From Paenibacillus gallinarum (lineage in GTDB: Bacteria; Bacillota; Bacilli; Paenibacillales; Paenibacillaceae), in the NCBI RefSeq assembly GCF_014836635.1, contig NZ_JACSQL010000006.1:1-64000 (forward strand): 64,000 nucleotides of DNA, read 5' to 3'. Below are positions 7,718 to 16,761 of this stretch, piece after piece. Made by a program: the position numbers and the translations under genes. A model generated the notes under the pieces. That model worked only from the letters and a program-made list of their open reading frames with translations, was not told the DNA's origin and ran no database searches. Positions within the stretch are counted from its first letter, which is position 1. Every line of letters starts with the position of its first letter.

Positions 7718-9004
7718 ATGAATAATCAACTTTTAGAATTGCCAGAACTTAATGTGTTTAATGATCTTGAATCTGAAGTGAGAAGTTATTGCCGGAACTT
7801 TCAGACGGTATTTGAGAAGGCAAAAAACGCTAAATTGTGGGATCGAAATGGAAATGAATATATTGATTTCTTTGCAGGTGCAGGGGCTTTGAACTACGGC
7901 CATAATAACGAGAAGATTCGTGGAAAGCTGATTGACTATATGATGCAAGATGGCATTACACATAGTCTTGATATGGCAACAAACGCGAAAGAAACATTTC
8001 TAACTCAATTTCAGGAGGTGATCCTGAAGCCGCGTGGTTGGAATCATAAGGTGATGTTCCCGGGGCCAACGGGAACAAATGCTGTAGAAGCTGCGCTGAA
8101 GATTGCAAGGAAGGTAACAGGGCGTTCCACTATTCTTTCGTTTACGAATGCGTTTCACGGCATGACGCTTGGATCGCTCGCTGTAACAGGAAATTCATTC
8201 AAGCGGGAAGGGGCTGGTATAGCTCTTACTCACTCTGTATTTATGCCCTATGACGGCTACTATGGAGATGACGTAGATACACTCTCATATATCAAGAAAC
8301 TACTTGATGATCCTGGAAGCGGTGTTCCTATTCCAGCAGCTGTTATTGTAGAAGCTTTACAAGGAGAGGGGGGGCTGAATTCCGCGAGTCAAGAGTGGTT
8401 GAAGGGTCTTGAGCAGCTCTGTAAGGAAAGAGATATTTTACTCATTCTTGATGATATTCAGATGGGCTGCGGTAGAACAGGGCCGTTCTTCAGCTTCGAT
8501 GATGCCGGTATCGAGCCGGATATTATATGCCTCTCGAAATCTATTGGTGGCTTTGGCCTTCCAATGGCTATTACATTATTGAAACCAGAGATCGATATGT
8601 GGGAACCAGGCGAGCATAACGGAACTTTCCGAGGTAATAATCTAGGATTCATTGCTGCTACCGAAGCACTTAATTATTGGAAGACGAAGGAATTCCAGCT
8701 TGATGTAGAGATTAGAGCGAAGTCTATTCGCAAAGTTTTGGAGGATATTCCAGTGAAGTATCCGGAGTTTTGTGGTGAAACTCGAGGCAGAGGTTTAATA
8801 CAGGGTTTTGCATTTGAAAGACAGGAACTCGCTGGAAGACTCTCTGAAATCTCTTTCGATCATGGACTGATTATGGAAACATCAGGTCCGCATAGTGAAG
8901 TAGCAAAGCTAATGCCACCACTGACCATTGAAATCGATACATTAGAAGAAGGATTGAAAATACTGGAGCGTAGTTTGGAACAATTATCTGCAGAGGAGAG
9001 ATGA
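7718..9004 (+). CDS. ectB: Diaminobutyrate-2-oxoglutarate transaminase
   Basis: The 428-aa class-III PLP aminotransferase makes L-2,4-diaminobutyrate from aspartate-beta-semialdehyde and glutamate, the first committed step. Visible are [19 protein letters not shown] (cofactor phosphate contacts), the [11 protein letters not shown] metal-like/PLP-aspartate segment and [10 protein letters not shown], with Lys274 as the Schiff-base lysine. Length is usual for EctB. GGAGGGG precedes ATG 7718, and the stop codon at 9002-9004 abuts the ectC start, so translation is probably coupled. Confidence 0.95.
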   Translation: MNNQLLELPELNVFNDLESEVRSYCRNFQTVFEKAKNAKLWDRNGNEYIDFFAGAGALNYGHNNEKIRGKLIDYMMQDGITHSLDMATNAKETFLTQFQEVILKPRGWNHKVMFPGPTGTNAVEAALKIARKVTGRSTILSFTNAFHGMTLGSLAVTGNSFKREGAGIALTHSVFMPYDGYYGDDVDTLSYIKKLLDDPGSGVPIPAAVIVEALQGEGGLNSASQEWLKGLEQLCKERDILLILDDIQMGCGRTGPFFSFDDAGIEPDIICLSKSIGGFGLPMAITLLKPEIDMWEPGEHNGTFRGNNLGFIAATEALNYWKTKEFQLDVEIRAKSIRKVLEDIPVKYPEFCGETRGRGLIQGFAFERQELAGRLSEISFDHGLIMETSGPHSEVAKLMPPLTIEIDTLEEGLKILERSLEQLSAEER

Positions 9005-9400
9005 ATGATGATTGTTAAACATTTAGAAGAGATTGTTCATACGAAGGATGATATCGACACGACGACATGGAACTCGAGAAGATTGCTCCTAACCAAGGAT
9101 GAAATGGGTTTTTCCTTGAATGACACACTAATCAAAGCAGGAACTGAAACACTGATCTGGTACAAAAACCATGTGGAAGCTGTGTATTGTATCGAAGGAG
9201 AAGGTGAGATCGAAATTGTTGGTGGGAAAACTTATCAAATAACTCCGGGAATGATGTATGCGCTTGATGGACATGAAAAGCATTATCTGAGAGCTCGGTC
9301 TCAAATGCGAATGATATGTGTGTTTAATCCGCCACTAACAGGTGCTGAAGTTCACGATGAAGAAGGAACGTACCCACTGCTTTCCCAAATTTCGGAGTAA
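9005..9400 (+). CDS. ectC: L-ectoine synthase
   Basis: This 131-aa single-domain cupin closes the ring of N-gamma-acetyl-diaminobutyrate to ectoine with loss of water. Cupin motif 1 appears around VEAVYCIEGEGEIEIVGG and motif 2 around MYALDGHEKHYLRA. The N-terminal MIVKHLEEIVHTKDD is characteristic. Start ATG 9005 directly follows the ectB stop, with GAGGAGAG as ribosome site; ATG 9008 is equally possible. It lies 10 bases before ectD. Confidence 0.95.
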   Translation: MMIVKHLEEIVHTKDDIDTTTWNSRRLLLTKDEMGFSLNDTLIKAGTETLIWYKNHVEAVYCIEGEGEIEIVGGKTYQITPGMMYALDGHEKHYLRARSQMRMICVFNPPLTGAEVHDEEGTYPLLSQISE

Positions 9401-9410
9401 AGGAGAGATA

Positions 9411-10319
9411 ATGATGAGTAATAATCATATATCCACACTTCAAGAAAAAAAGGTGGACGTCTATCCTTCAAGAATTCATTCAGAGCCTCGAATTTTGAAG
9501 AGACAGGACCCCGTTGTTCACTCTGAATGGAATACGAGTTCACCCGTAACGAAAGAACAATCTGATTTCTATGAGCAACATGGATACCTGTTTCTTGAAG
9601 GATTTTTAAATCAGGAAGAGTTAAAGCATTACCAAAAGGAAGCACGAGATTTGCAGGTTACAGCTAGGCAATCGGAGAGCAATCATATTATTCGGGAACC
9701 TGAAGGCAGCGAAGTGCGATCTGTTTTTGCCATCCATGAGACTAGGCCCGTATTTCAGAAGCTATCTCAAGACTCGAAACTACTAAGCATCGTGGAGTAC
9801 CTTCTTGCAAGCAAGACGTATATCCATCAATCGCGTATTAATTATAAGCCGGGTTTTACGGGCAAAGAATTTTACTGGCATTCGGATTTTGAAACTTGGC
9901 ATGTGGAGGACGGTATGCCTCGAATGAGAGCATTAAGCTGTTCTATTGCACTCGAAGATAACTTTCATTTCAATGGTCCTCTTATGGTTGTCCCTGGATC
10001 ACATAAAGAGTTCGTGGCTTGTGTAGGTAAGACGCCAGACAATCATTTCAAAGATTCCTTGCGTAAGCAAGAATATGGAGTCCCTGACCATGACAACCTG
10101 ACTCGTATGGTAAAGGAAGGCGGAATTGATACACCTGTCGGTAAGGCGGGTTCGATCGTAATATTCGATTGCAACATTATGCATGGTTCGAATAGCAATA
10201 TTACGCCGATGCCTCGTAGTAACATTTTTATGGTATATAACAGTATTGAGAACAAGCTAGTTCAGCCATATTCTGGTCAACAGGCAAGACCAAGCTATAT
10301 CGCTAACCGTGAAACTTAA
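9411..10319 (+). CDS. ectD: Ectoine 5-hydroxylase
   Basis: This 302-aa Fe(II)/2-oxoglutarate dioxygenase turns ectoine into 5-hydroxyectoine. The signature WHSDFETWHVEDGMPRMRAL is present, with iron ligands His157, Asp159 and His258 (IMHGSNSN), close to the spacing in characterised EctD proteins. A longer frame from 9342 overlaps ectC and lacks a ribosome site. AGGAGAG lies just before ATG 9411, and ATG 9414 is also possible. It is the last gene of the ehu-ect run and is followed by a terminator. Confidence 0.95.
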   Translation: MMSNNHISTLQEKKVDVYPSRIHSEPRILKRQDPVVHSEWNTSSPVTKEQSDFYEQHGYLFLEGFLNQEELKHYQKEARDLQVTARQSESNHIIREPEGSEVRSVFAIHETRPVFQKLSQDSKLLSIVEYLLASKTYIHQSRINYKPGFTGKEFYWHSDFETWHVEDGMPRMRALSCSIALEDNFHFNGPLMVVPGSHKEFVACVGKTPDNHFKDSLRKQEYGVPDHDNLTRMVKEGGIDTPVGKAGSIVIFDCNIMHGSNSNITPMPRSNIFMVYNSIENKLVQPYSGQQARPSYIANRET

Positions 10320-10374
10320 TAATATACAAAATATCTTGATCATCGCCTAAAGTAATCGTTGTTTCAAAAAAACT

Positions 10375-10418
10375 AAAAAAAGCTGAGAGCCTTTATTAAT
10401 TAGGCTTTCAGCTTTTTA
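10375..10418. terminator. Bidirectional terminator between ectD and the P450 gene
   Basis: A-rich/T-rich flanks enclose arms AAAAAGCTGAGAGCC and GGCTTTCAGCTTTTT with one mismatch and an 11-base loop. It can serve both converging transcripts. Confidence 0.88.
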
Positions 10419-10421
10419 TGA

Positions 10422-11660
10422 TTACATTTTCACATGAAGTGCTTCAAGTCCGCGAAACAAAATTTGATTTCGCCATATTGGCGTAGGCCCGGAGAACCTA
10501 AGGGCAGGGTACTGTTTCAACAATACCTGAAAAGCGGTGATCGCTTCGAGTCTTGCCAGAGGAGCACCAATACAGAAATGGGGTCCAGCGGCAAACGAGA
10601 GATGCCGATTCTTCTTTCGCGTAATATCGAAATGATGTGGGTCACTAAAGACCGCAGGGTCTCGGTTGGCTGCGCCAAGGGATACGAATACTTCTTGTCC
10701 GCGTCTGATTAGCGTATCGCCAAGTAAAATGTCTTCACCAGCTGTTCGATTAGTAAACTGGACAGGACTTTCATACCTGAGGATTTCTTCTACCGCAGAT
10801 GGAATCAGCTCTGGCTGATGATGCAAAAGCTTGTAAGATTCAGGGTGTTCGATAAAGAGTTTCATTCCGTTACCGATCAGATTAACGGTTGTTTCATGAC
10901 CAGCCACGAGAAGTAATATACAGTTATTGATGAGTTCCTCTTCGGACAACAAGTGCTCTTTATTTTCCACATGAATGATTTCACTTATGATATCTTCTTT
11001 TGGATTTTTTTGGCGCTCCCTTACTTGTTGACGGAAGTAGTCACGAATCTCTGCCGCAGCTAGATCGCCTTCATCAAGCTGTTCTTCAGATAAGAAGGTA
11101 ACATCAAGGAGTCTTGCTAAAGAATTGGACCATCTTTTGAAAATATTCCGATCTTCCTGCGGCACACCAAGCATATCCGCAATGACCATTACGGGAAGAG
11201 GAAAAGCAAAATCATGAATGACCTCGGGATTCGTTTCCTTCAGCATATCTGCTGCCAAGTTTTCAGCAATTGATCGAATTCGAGGTTTGCTCTGTTCCAG
11301 TGTCTTTGGAGTAAATGCGTAAGCGACGTGACTCCGAAGTCGTGTATGGGTCGGAGGATCACGGAATAACATCCAGTCTTGCACCAGCTCATTTATATTT
11401 CGCCACCTAGGAGGATCCATAACCACCGGTTCTGCTTCAAGCCTGCTTTGCTCCCGAATAAACATAGGACTTTTTAGAATGAACTGAACATGTTCATGTT
11501 TAGAGATAATCCAAGTGTTTCGCTCTTTCAAAAAATAAGCCGGATGATCTTGAAGCATTTTTGTATAAAAAGGGTACGGATCTTGGTGAATTAATGGGTC
11601 ATAGGCATTGAAAAAAGCGGTAATCTCCTGTTCAGTGAGATCTTGACTGGTATTTTTCAA
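10422..11660 (-). CDS. Cytochrome P450
   Basis: This 412-aa soluble bacterial P450 resembles the CYP107 group (biosynthetic or fatty-acid/macrolide hydroxylases). It shows the I-helix oxygen-binding motif AGHETT, the K-helix EEILRY (ExxR) and the heme loop FAAGPHFCIGAP with Cys363 as axial ligand. TTG 11660 is the start, with GGAGG 9 bases upstream. It follows the DedA gene by 3 bases and so is the last gene of a leftward three-gene unit. No ferredoxin gene is adjacent; partner and substrate are unknown. Confidence 0.9.
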   Translation of the reverse strand: MKNTSQDLTEQEITAFFNAYDPLIHQDPYPFYTKMLQDHPAYFLKERNTWIISKHEHVQFILKSPMFIREQSRLEAEPVVMDPPRWRNINELVQDWMLFRDPPTHTRLRSHVAYAFTPKTLEQSKPRIRSIAENLAADMLKETNPEVIHDFAFPLPVMVIADMLGVPQEDRNIFKRWSNSLARLLDVTFLSEEQLDEGDLAAAEIRDYFRQQVRERQKNPKEDIISEIIHVENKEHLLSEEELINNCILLLVAGHETTVNLIGNGMKLFIEHPESYKLLHHQPELIPSAVEEILRYESPVQFTNRTAGEDILLGDTLIRRGQEVFVSLGAANRDPAVFSDPHHFDITRKKNRHLSFAAGPHFCIGAPLARLEAITAFQVLLKQYPALRFSGPTPIWRNQILFRGLEALHVKM

Positions 11661-11663
11661 GCG

Positions 11664-12287
11664 TTATTTCCTCCCAGAAATGGTTTTATGATGCTGTTTG
11701 CTGCGAGATGATCGGTATAGTAAATAAAGCAATAAGCATGCGATGAGGACAACAACAAGAATCGTTCCATAATGTTCGATCATCGTACCAATTTCCATAA
11801 TCTGATCTTTCACGACGATCCCTAATAAAAAATAGACTAATGTCCATAGAAAAGCAGAAGGGTAGGCGTATAGAGCAAATTTTCGGTATGGCATCTTGTT
11901 CATACCCGCAACGTACATCGTGATATGACGAAGGAATGGTAAGCACAGACTCATACCAATGGCATAACCACCGTATTTATCAAACCATTTTTCCGAGATT
12001 ATAAAATAACGCTCGGTTTTGGCTGACTTCTGCATACTTCGAAATAATCTTGTCTTGATAAAAAAACGACCTACCACATAACTGAAGGTCATGGCTGAAC
12101 AGATTCCAAGGCTAACGGCAAGATAAGCAAAAGGATAATAGAGGATTCCTGCAGCAGATAATGTACCTGCCGTCATGAGAACAACCTCATTAGGAATCGG
12201 AAGTCCGATTAGCCCTAAACACAGTACTAAAAACAAAGCAATGTATCCAAAATGATCAATAAATTCTAGTAAAAAATCATAAACCAT
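11664..12287 (-). CDS. DedA family membrane protein
   Basis: The 207-aa DedA/SNARE-associated (VTT-domain) protein has about five membrane segments. The conserved re-entrant region reads GLIGLPIPNEVVLMTAG, and the second half carries CLPFLRHITMYVAGM. DedA proteins are linked to membrane-lipid (undecaprenyl-phosphate or phospholipid) flipping and envelope homeostasis. ATG 12287 is preferred to 12320, because the encoded MVYDFLLEFIDHFGYIALF matches the usual start of the family and no ribosome site precedes the upstream ATG; the site used is weak (AGGATG). Confidence 0.87.
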   Translation of the reverse strand: MVYDFLLEFIDHFGYIALFLVLCLGLIGLPIPNEVVLMTAGTLSAAGILYYPFAYLAVSLGICSAMTFSYVVGRFFIKTRLFRSMQKSAKTERYFIISEKWFDKYGGYAIGMSLCLPFLRHITMYVAGMNKMPYRKFALYAYPSAFLWTLVYFLLGIVVKDQIMEIGTMIEHYGTILVVVLIACLLLYLLYRSSRSKQHHKTISGRK

Positions 12288-12332
12288 CGTTAATTGACAT
12301 CCTATCCGCCCATATTGCAAAATACAACACGG

Positions 12333-12929
12333 CTATGAAATAATATGCGCCTTTACTCGATCCATCGATGCTGTCTTCGTTCGAACAGATCGTTCACTGG
12401 ACTCGCATGTATAATCCCATAAACTGCCTCGATACACTTCTTTCAGAATTTCTGTTTTCTCAAAATCACTGGGTGTAACGAGATGGGCCGGTTTACGTAC
12501 CGGCAGAGCTCCTCCGTGTCCTAGAACAGTAGAGACAAATTGAGAGCAAAAATAAGCATTCTCCCTGCGGAGTTCAACGTTGAGCATAACCCCGATTAGG
12601 CCGAGAAGATGATATTTATATGTATGCTGTCTTTTCATCATGTCCCGAACAAGATGGTGCATTTGATTATACTGCTCAGAGGTCACTGTTAAGGTGTATA
12701 TAGCGCAGTGAGATGAATGGAAAAATGGTGAGCTGTAATCTTCCCGGACAAGGCCTGCCAGAAAAGGATTCGCTACATTTTTACGTCCAAAACTATATAC
12801 CTCTTTCAGCTCTGGGTCAAATGCGATGGATGCATGATTAAGAGATGCTTTCGTATAAAATTGTATCAATTTTGATAAATACGTACCTGTCGAAGTCAGA
12901 ACGATATATACAACTCTATTCGCTGACAT
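12333..12929 (-). CDS. Papain-like (YiiX/NlpC-P60 clan) cysteine peptidase-like protein
   Basis: The 198-aa protein has the permuted papain-like arrangement: an early histidine in LNHASIAFDPEL (about residue 34) and a later cysteine in ENAYFCSQFVSTVLGHGG. Order and context suit the YiiX/YycO-like group that acts on amide or lipid-ester bonds. There is no signal peptide, so it is probably cytoplasmic or membrane-peripheral. GGAGGGG lies 8 bases before ATG 12927-12929, which rules out the longer frame from 12956. It leads the unit with dedA and the P450 gene. The substrate is unknown. Confidence 0.72.
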   Translation of the reverse strand: MSANRVVYIVLTSTGTYLSKLIQFYTKASLNHASIAFDPELKEVYSFGRKNVANPFLAGLVREDYSSPFFHSSHCAIYTLTVTSEQYNQMHHLVRDMMKRQHTYKYHLLGLIGVMLNVELRRENAYFCSQFVSTVLGHGGALPVRKPAHLVTPSDFEKTEILKEVYRGSLWDYTCESSERSVRTKTASMDRVKAHIIS

Positions 12930-13248
12930 GTTTCTTTTCCCCTCCAAAAACAACAATACCTTATTCTAACTTGCTAGCTAACTAAATAAAACATGCTAGG
13001 GTAGTAATCTACATCTTGACTATAGTCTATATGAAACCTGGTCTTAAGACTAGGAAGGTGACAAGATTGTGTCTTTATCCCATATTATGTAATATTTAAC
13101 GCTGTGAAGCTTACTACAATTTATACGTGAATGTTAGCAATCATATGCTGGGAAGGAATTTACATTTTCTTATCAGCAGACAGAGGGTATCATTTCACCA
13201 ATTAATAATAATTACTTTATTGAAATATTACTAGTACTATTTTCTTAT
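12930..13248. other. Intergenic region with promoter for the leftward P450 unit
   Basis: No gene is seen. On the minus strand TAGAAT near 12963 could be a -10 for the unit starting at 12929, with only a weak -35. A GACTATAGTC palindrome lies at about 13018-13027. Confidence 0.35.
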
Positions 13249-13299
13249 AAAAAAGCGCCTCCCGTGTTTGACGATGTCAACAACGAAAGACGCAGCTTT
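13249..13299 (-). terminator. Terminator of the oppBCA-like operon
   Basis: On the minus strand a long imperfect hairpin is followed by six U residues. The outer arms are AAAGCTGCGTC and GAGGCGCTTT; the inner arms are GTTGAC and GTTTGAC complements around GATG. It lies 65 bases after the binding-protein stop. Confidence 0.72.
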
Positions 13300-13365
13300 A
13301 AAACTGGGGAATGATTACAAATTCACCTTTAGCAAGGAACAGATCTTTTGTCTGTAGCTCAGGTA

Positions 13366-15186
13366 TTACTTACTTTCCTGGTATTTAGCCAGATATTCTT
13401 TTACTTTTGCGGGATCAGAAACGAGCTCATTACCCGTTTTAACGATGGGGCTAACCGTTGATACTGCTTTAAATTTATTGTTGTTATAGAAGGACAAAAT
13501 TTCATCTTGATTAATGGAGTAAAGTACGGCTTTTCTTAAATCTTCGCTTTTAGCAACATCCCGGCCTTTTGTATTAAACAATAAGTAGCTGACTCCATTG
13601 CTTTCGAGGGTTTGCAATTGCAGTTTACTGTCTTGTTTAACCAAATCATATTTGGTCTCAGGCACACCGTAGTACATATGAATTTCTCCGCTGCGAAGTG
13701 CAGATAAAGCATTGTCAGGATCTTTAATGAATTTCACTTTAATCTCAGAAATTTTTGGTTCATTCTCCGTACCTGGCATATAACCTGGGTTTTTATAAAA
13801 TACGGCTTCATAATCATTTTTGGAAGACAAAATGTAAGGACCGCTTGCATACAGCGTATTATTGTAAGAACTTCCTTCAGTTACAGTATTTTGATCTCCG
13901 TAAGGGATATCTTTATTTACGTCAAAGTTTGCTACATCATAGGTATTTATGCTTTCTACCTGTTTTTTAGAAACAATCCCAGCAGATTGGTGAGCTAAAT
14001 AGTTCAGCACTTGCGGGAAAGGTTCAGTTGTTGTAAGTTTCACAACTTGATATTTACCAGATTTATTATCTGCTTGTGTCTTATCACTAACGAGTTGTGT
14101 AATTCCTTGATCTAAATCTTGATTTAGCACATCAATAATGGAATTCCCCGATCCCGCTTGTTTGATGGATTCGAGTGAATTTAGATTCGTAACAATTTCA
14201 ACATCTTTAATATGTTTATGTAGGGAGTAGGTACGGTGATCAGGAACCGAATTTTGATCTTTGGCACGGTTTAGAGAGAAGATGACATCCTCAGCACCAA
14301 CCCGTTCACCGGAGTCTTCCGCTTTTTTATCAGTGATTTTCGCAAAATTGATGTCATCACGCAAAACAAAGTAATAGTCTGAATTGCCATCAGCAATACC
14401 ATGATTCAAAGAAAGAGAACCTTCAGAAGTAATCTGGTCATCATCCGTTAGATTAACAAGACGAACATACATATTGGTATTAATGGCGTTGATCGAACCA
14501 TCATTACCTTTAATTGGATCGAGTGAAGTTAGAGTCGAAGCTGCCTGAGTTAGAAGAAGCGGTTCCGTTGTATTTTTGGAAGCATCCTTAAACTCTATAG
14601 ATTCCCAGACTTGTGAACGAGATTTAGACAGGCGAATCGTATCTGGATTTAGTACATCTTTGTTAAATCCTTGACTCTTTAGTGAAATATAGAGTGGAGC
14701 GATATAAGCTTTATCAAAAACAAGATAGTCTTCGAGTTTTTTGTACGTTTCTGTATACTCTTCAGGTGTTTCTGTCGCAGCCTGGTCGATGAGTTTGTCG
14801 ACCTCTGGATCAGCTAGTTTACTGTAATCACCGCCAGTTTTAAAAAGAGAACGTACTGCATAGTCCGGGTTACCTGTTACAGTAGTCCAGCCTGAGAGTG
14901 AAATATCATAGTTGCCTGCATCTTCTTGTGCTTTGAAACTGCCGTAATCTGGCTGGAGATTCAGTTTCACATTAAAACCATTTTTAAGGAGCTGATCTCG
15001 AATGATATTTACATCGGATTCATTACTGCTCATGGCCAACAGTTCAATATCGACAGGCTGAAGATCAGTGGTAGTCGTATTCTCAGCAGGTTCACTTTCT
15101 CCTGCGACATCCGATTTCGTATTCACATTGCAGCCGGATATAACCAGGATCAGGACAAGTAATAGGGGTAAAAGTGCTTTTTTCAA
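13366..15186 (-). CDS. Family-5 (peptide-type) solute-binding lipoprotein with permuted halves
   Basis: The 606-aa protein is a lipoprotein (lipobox ISGC, Cys19). Residues about 45-200 read like the C-terminal lobe of OppA/DppA proteins: DYGSFKAQEDAGNYDISLSG, LADPEVDKLIDQAATET, then AYIAPLYISLK. Residues about 210-606 read like the N-terminal and middle parts: LTSLDPIKGNDGSINAINTN, GAEDVIFSLNRAKD, LRKAVLYSINQDEIL. The chain ends at KVKEYLAKYQ, where a normal protein would continue into the C-terminal lobe. This is a circular permutation in one intact frame. It is the last gene of the permease operon and probably binds oligopeptides. Confidence 0.85.
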   Translation of the reverse strand: MKKALLPLLLVLILVISGCNVNTKSDVAGESEPAENTTTTDLQPVDIELLAMSSNESDVNIIRDQLLKNGFNVKLNLQPDYGSFKAQEDAGNYDISLSGWTTVTGNPDYAVRSLFKTGGDYSKLADPEVDKLIDQAATETPEEYTETYKKLEDYLVFDKAYIAPLYISLKSQGFNKDVLNPDTIRLSKSRSQVWESIEFKDASKNTTEPLLLTQAASTLTSLDPIKGNDGSINAINTNMYVRLVNLTDDDQITSEGSLSLNHGIADGNSDYYFVLRDDINFAKITDKKAEDSGERVGAEDVIFSLNRAKDQNSVPDHRTYSLHKHIKDVEIVTNLNSLESIKQAGSGNSIIDVLNQDLDQGITQLVSDKTQADNKSGKYQVVKLTTTEPFPQVLNYLAHQSAGIVSKKQVESINTYDVANFDVNKDIPYGDQNTVTEGSSYNNTLYASGPYILSSKNDYEAVFYKNPGYMPGTENEPKISEIKVKFIKDPDNALSALRSGEIHMYYGVPETKYDLVKQDSKLQLQTLESNGVSYLLFNTKGRDVAKSEDLRKAVLYSINQDEILSFYNNNKFKAVSTVSPIVKTGNELVSDPAKVKEYLAKYQESK

Positions 15187-15230
15187 ATGAAATCCTCCTT
15201 AAGTTCGTTATCAAGTTGTATTTTTGTAAA

Positions 15231-16748
15231 TTAATCAATTTTTGGATCGAGTGCATCTCGAAGTCCATCACCTAGAAAGTTAAAGGATAATACAAGTGCC
15301 ACAATCGCAAGACCTGGGTAGATTGCCAGGTAGGAATGCGATTCCAGATAGGTGCTGCCGACTTTGAGAATATTCCCCCATTCAGGAATATGCGGTTCAA
15401 CGCCAAGCCCTAAATAACTCAGACTGCTGGTCGCAATGACGGCACCGCCAATAGTTAAGGTTGATTTGACAATCATCGGTGCAAAGGAATTCGGTATGAT
15501 GTGTCTGAAAATAATGGATAGATTGCTTGATCCAAAAGCTCGTGCAGCATCAACGTATTCATAATTAGAGACCATGAGGACATTGGCTCGCATGGTTCTC
15601 GCATAAGTTGGAATGGAGCCAACGCTGAGTGCAAGAATGAGATTTGTTGTATTTGCGCCAAATGCTGCAATGATGGCAATCGCAAGCAGTATACCTGGGA
15701 TGGCATACAGCACATCTAGCAGTCGCATGATGATGTTGTCGGTATAGCGCCCATAGTAACCGGCAAATGCTCCAAGTATTCCGCCTATAATAACCGGAAT
15801 TAAGGTAGAGATAAATCCAACCACGAGGGAGATCCTTGCTCCAAATACAATACGAGAAAATAGATCTCGACCGAAATGATCTGTACCCAGTGGGTAAGCA
15901 AGATTCGGTGTTTGGAGGATTGCACTGTAGTTATTTTGGACTGCCATATCGTAGTCAAATGTAAAGTAGCTGGACACGGATATGGCGAACATAAATACGA
16001 TGAAAAAAAGTCCGAACATGGAACTGTAATTGCGTGTGATTTTGTTCCAGATTCGTTCCCAGTTACCAGATCTTGGTTTCAGGGTTTGTCGTATTTTAAA
16101 GATCAAGTCAAGACCAAGTAATAAAGCAAATAGATTTCCTGTAATACTTGTTAACATCAGCGGAATCGCCATGTAGATCATCCATTTAGGAGCCTGGCGG
16201 CGATCTACATACGTAGCCACAAGGATTAAGGCGATTAAATAAAACACGGTAATGCCGACCAAAACAAACATGGATGGTAAAAAGCTATCCGTCACATAAG
16301 GTTTAAACAAGTTTAGTGAGGATACAGCAATGACACAAATCTGGGTTACAAGCAAGTAGATCGCGAGCGTATACTCGCTTGTCGTTTTCTTTTTAATGAA
16401 ATGTAAGCCAAAAATCGCAGTAAAGAGATTACCGGTGACGATCGATAACACTTGCACATAACCGAGCCGTCTCGTCGCAGATCTAATCTCGCCATACGTC
16501 AGTACATCCCGCCGAATAAACCAAGTAATCAGAATTTGAATCAAAGTAAACAGCGCGTAGACGGCAAATACAGCGAATAGAGCAGGCTTAAAGGCTCTAT
16601 TTGCAAAATCATAACTGCTTCCAAGGAAAACTACAGTTATCAATAAAGAGACAACCCATATAAATTGAGACTGCATATACTCGGGTGACCATTTTAACTG
16701 CTGACTCTTTTCGATTCTAGGAGTCTTTTGTTCAGTAAGAGTAGACAT
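15231..16748 (-). CDS. OppC/DppC-type permease with long membrane N-terminal extension
   Basis: The 505-aa protein ends in a normal DppC-type domain (about residues 250-505): YPLGTDHFGRDLFSRIVFGA, the EAA-like loop ending in SNLSIIFRHIIPNSFAPMIV, and LSYLGLGVEPHIPEWG. The first about 245 residues, absent from ordinary OppC, hold some six further hydrophobic helices, such as LFTLIQILITWFI and LYLLVTQICVIAVSSLNL. It starts 13 bases after the oppB-like gene and is cotranscribed with the binding protein. The role of the extension is unknown. Confidence 0.88.
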   Translation of the reverse strand: MSTLTEQKTPRIEKSQQLKWSPEYMQSQFIWVVSLLITVVFLGSSYDFANRAFKPALFAVFAVYALFTLIQILITWFIRRDVLTYGEIRSATRRLGYVQVLSIVTGNLFTAIFGLHFIKKKTTSEYTLAIYLLVTQICVIAVSSLNLFKPYVTDSFLPSMFVLVGITVFYLIALILVATYVDRRQAPKWMIYMAIPLMLTSITGNLFALLLGLDLIFKIRQTLKPRSGNWERIWNKITRNYSSMFGLFFIVFMFAISVSSYFTFDYDMAVQNNYSAILQTPNLAYPLGTDHFGRDLFSRIVFGARISLVVGFISTLIPVIIGGILGAFAGYYGRYTDNIIMRLLDVLYAIPGILLAIAIIAAFGANTTNLILALSVGSIPTYARTMRANVLMVSNYEYVDAARAFGSSNLSIIFRHIIPNSFAPMIVKSTLTIGGAVIATSSLSYLGLGVEPHIPEWGNILKVGSTYLESHSYLAIYPGLAIVALVLSFNFLGDGLRDALDPKID

Positions 16749-16761
16749 GTCAGCACCTGCT

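Noticed and set aside
9342..9410. Longer N-terminus for ectD
   Set aside because: It would overlap ectC by 59 bases without a ribosome site; AGGAGAG at about 9402 supports ATG 9411.
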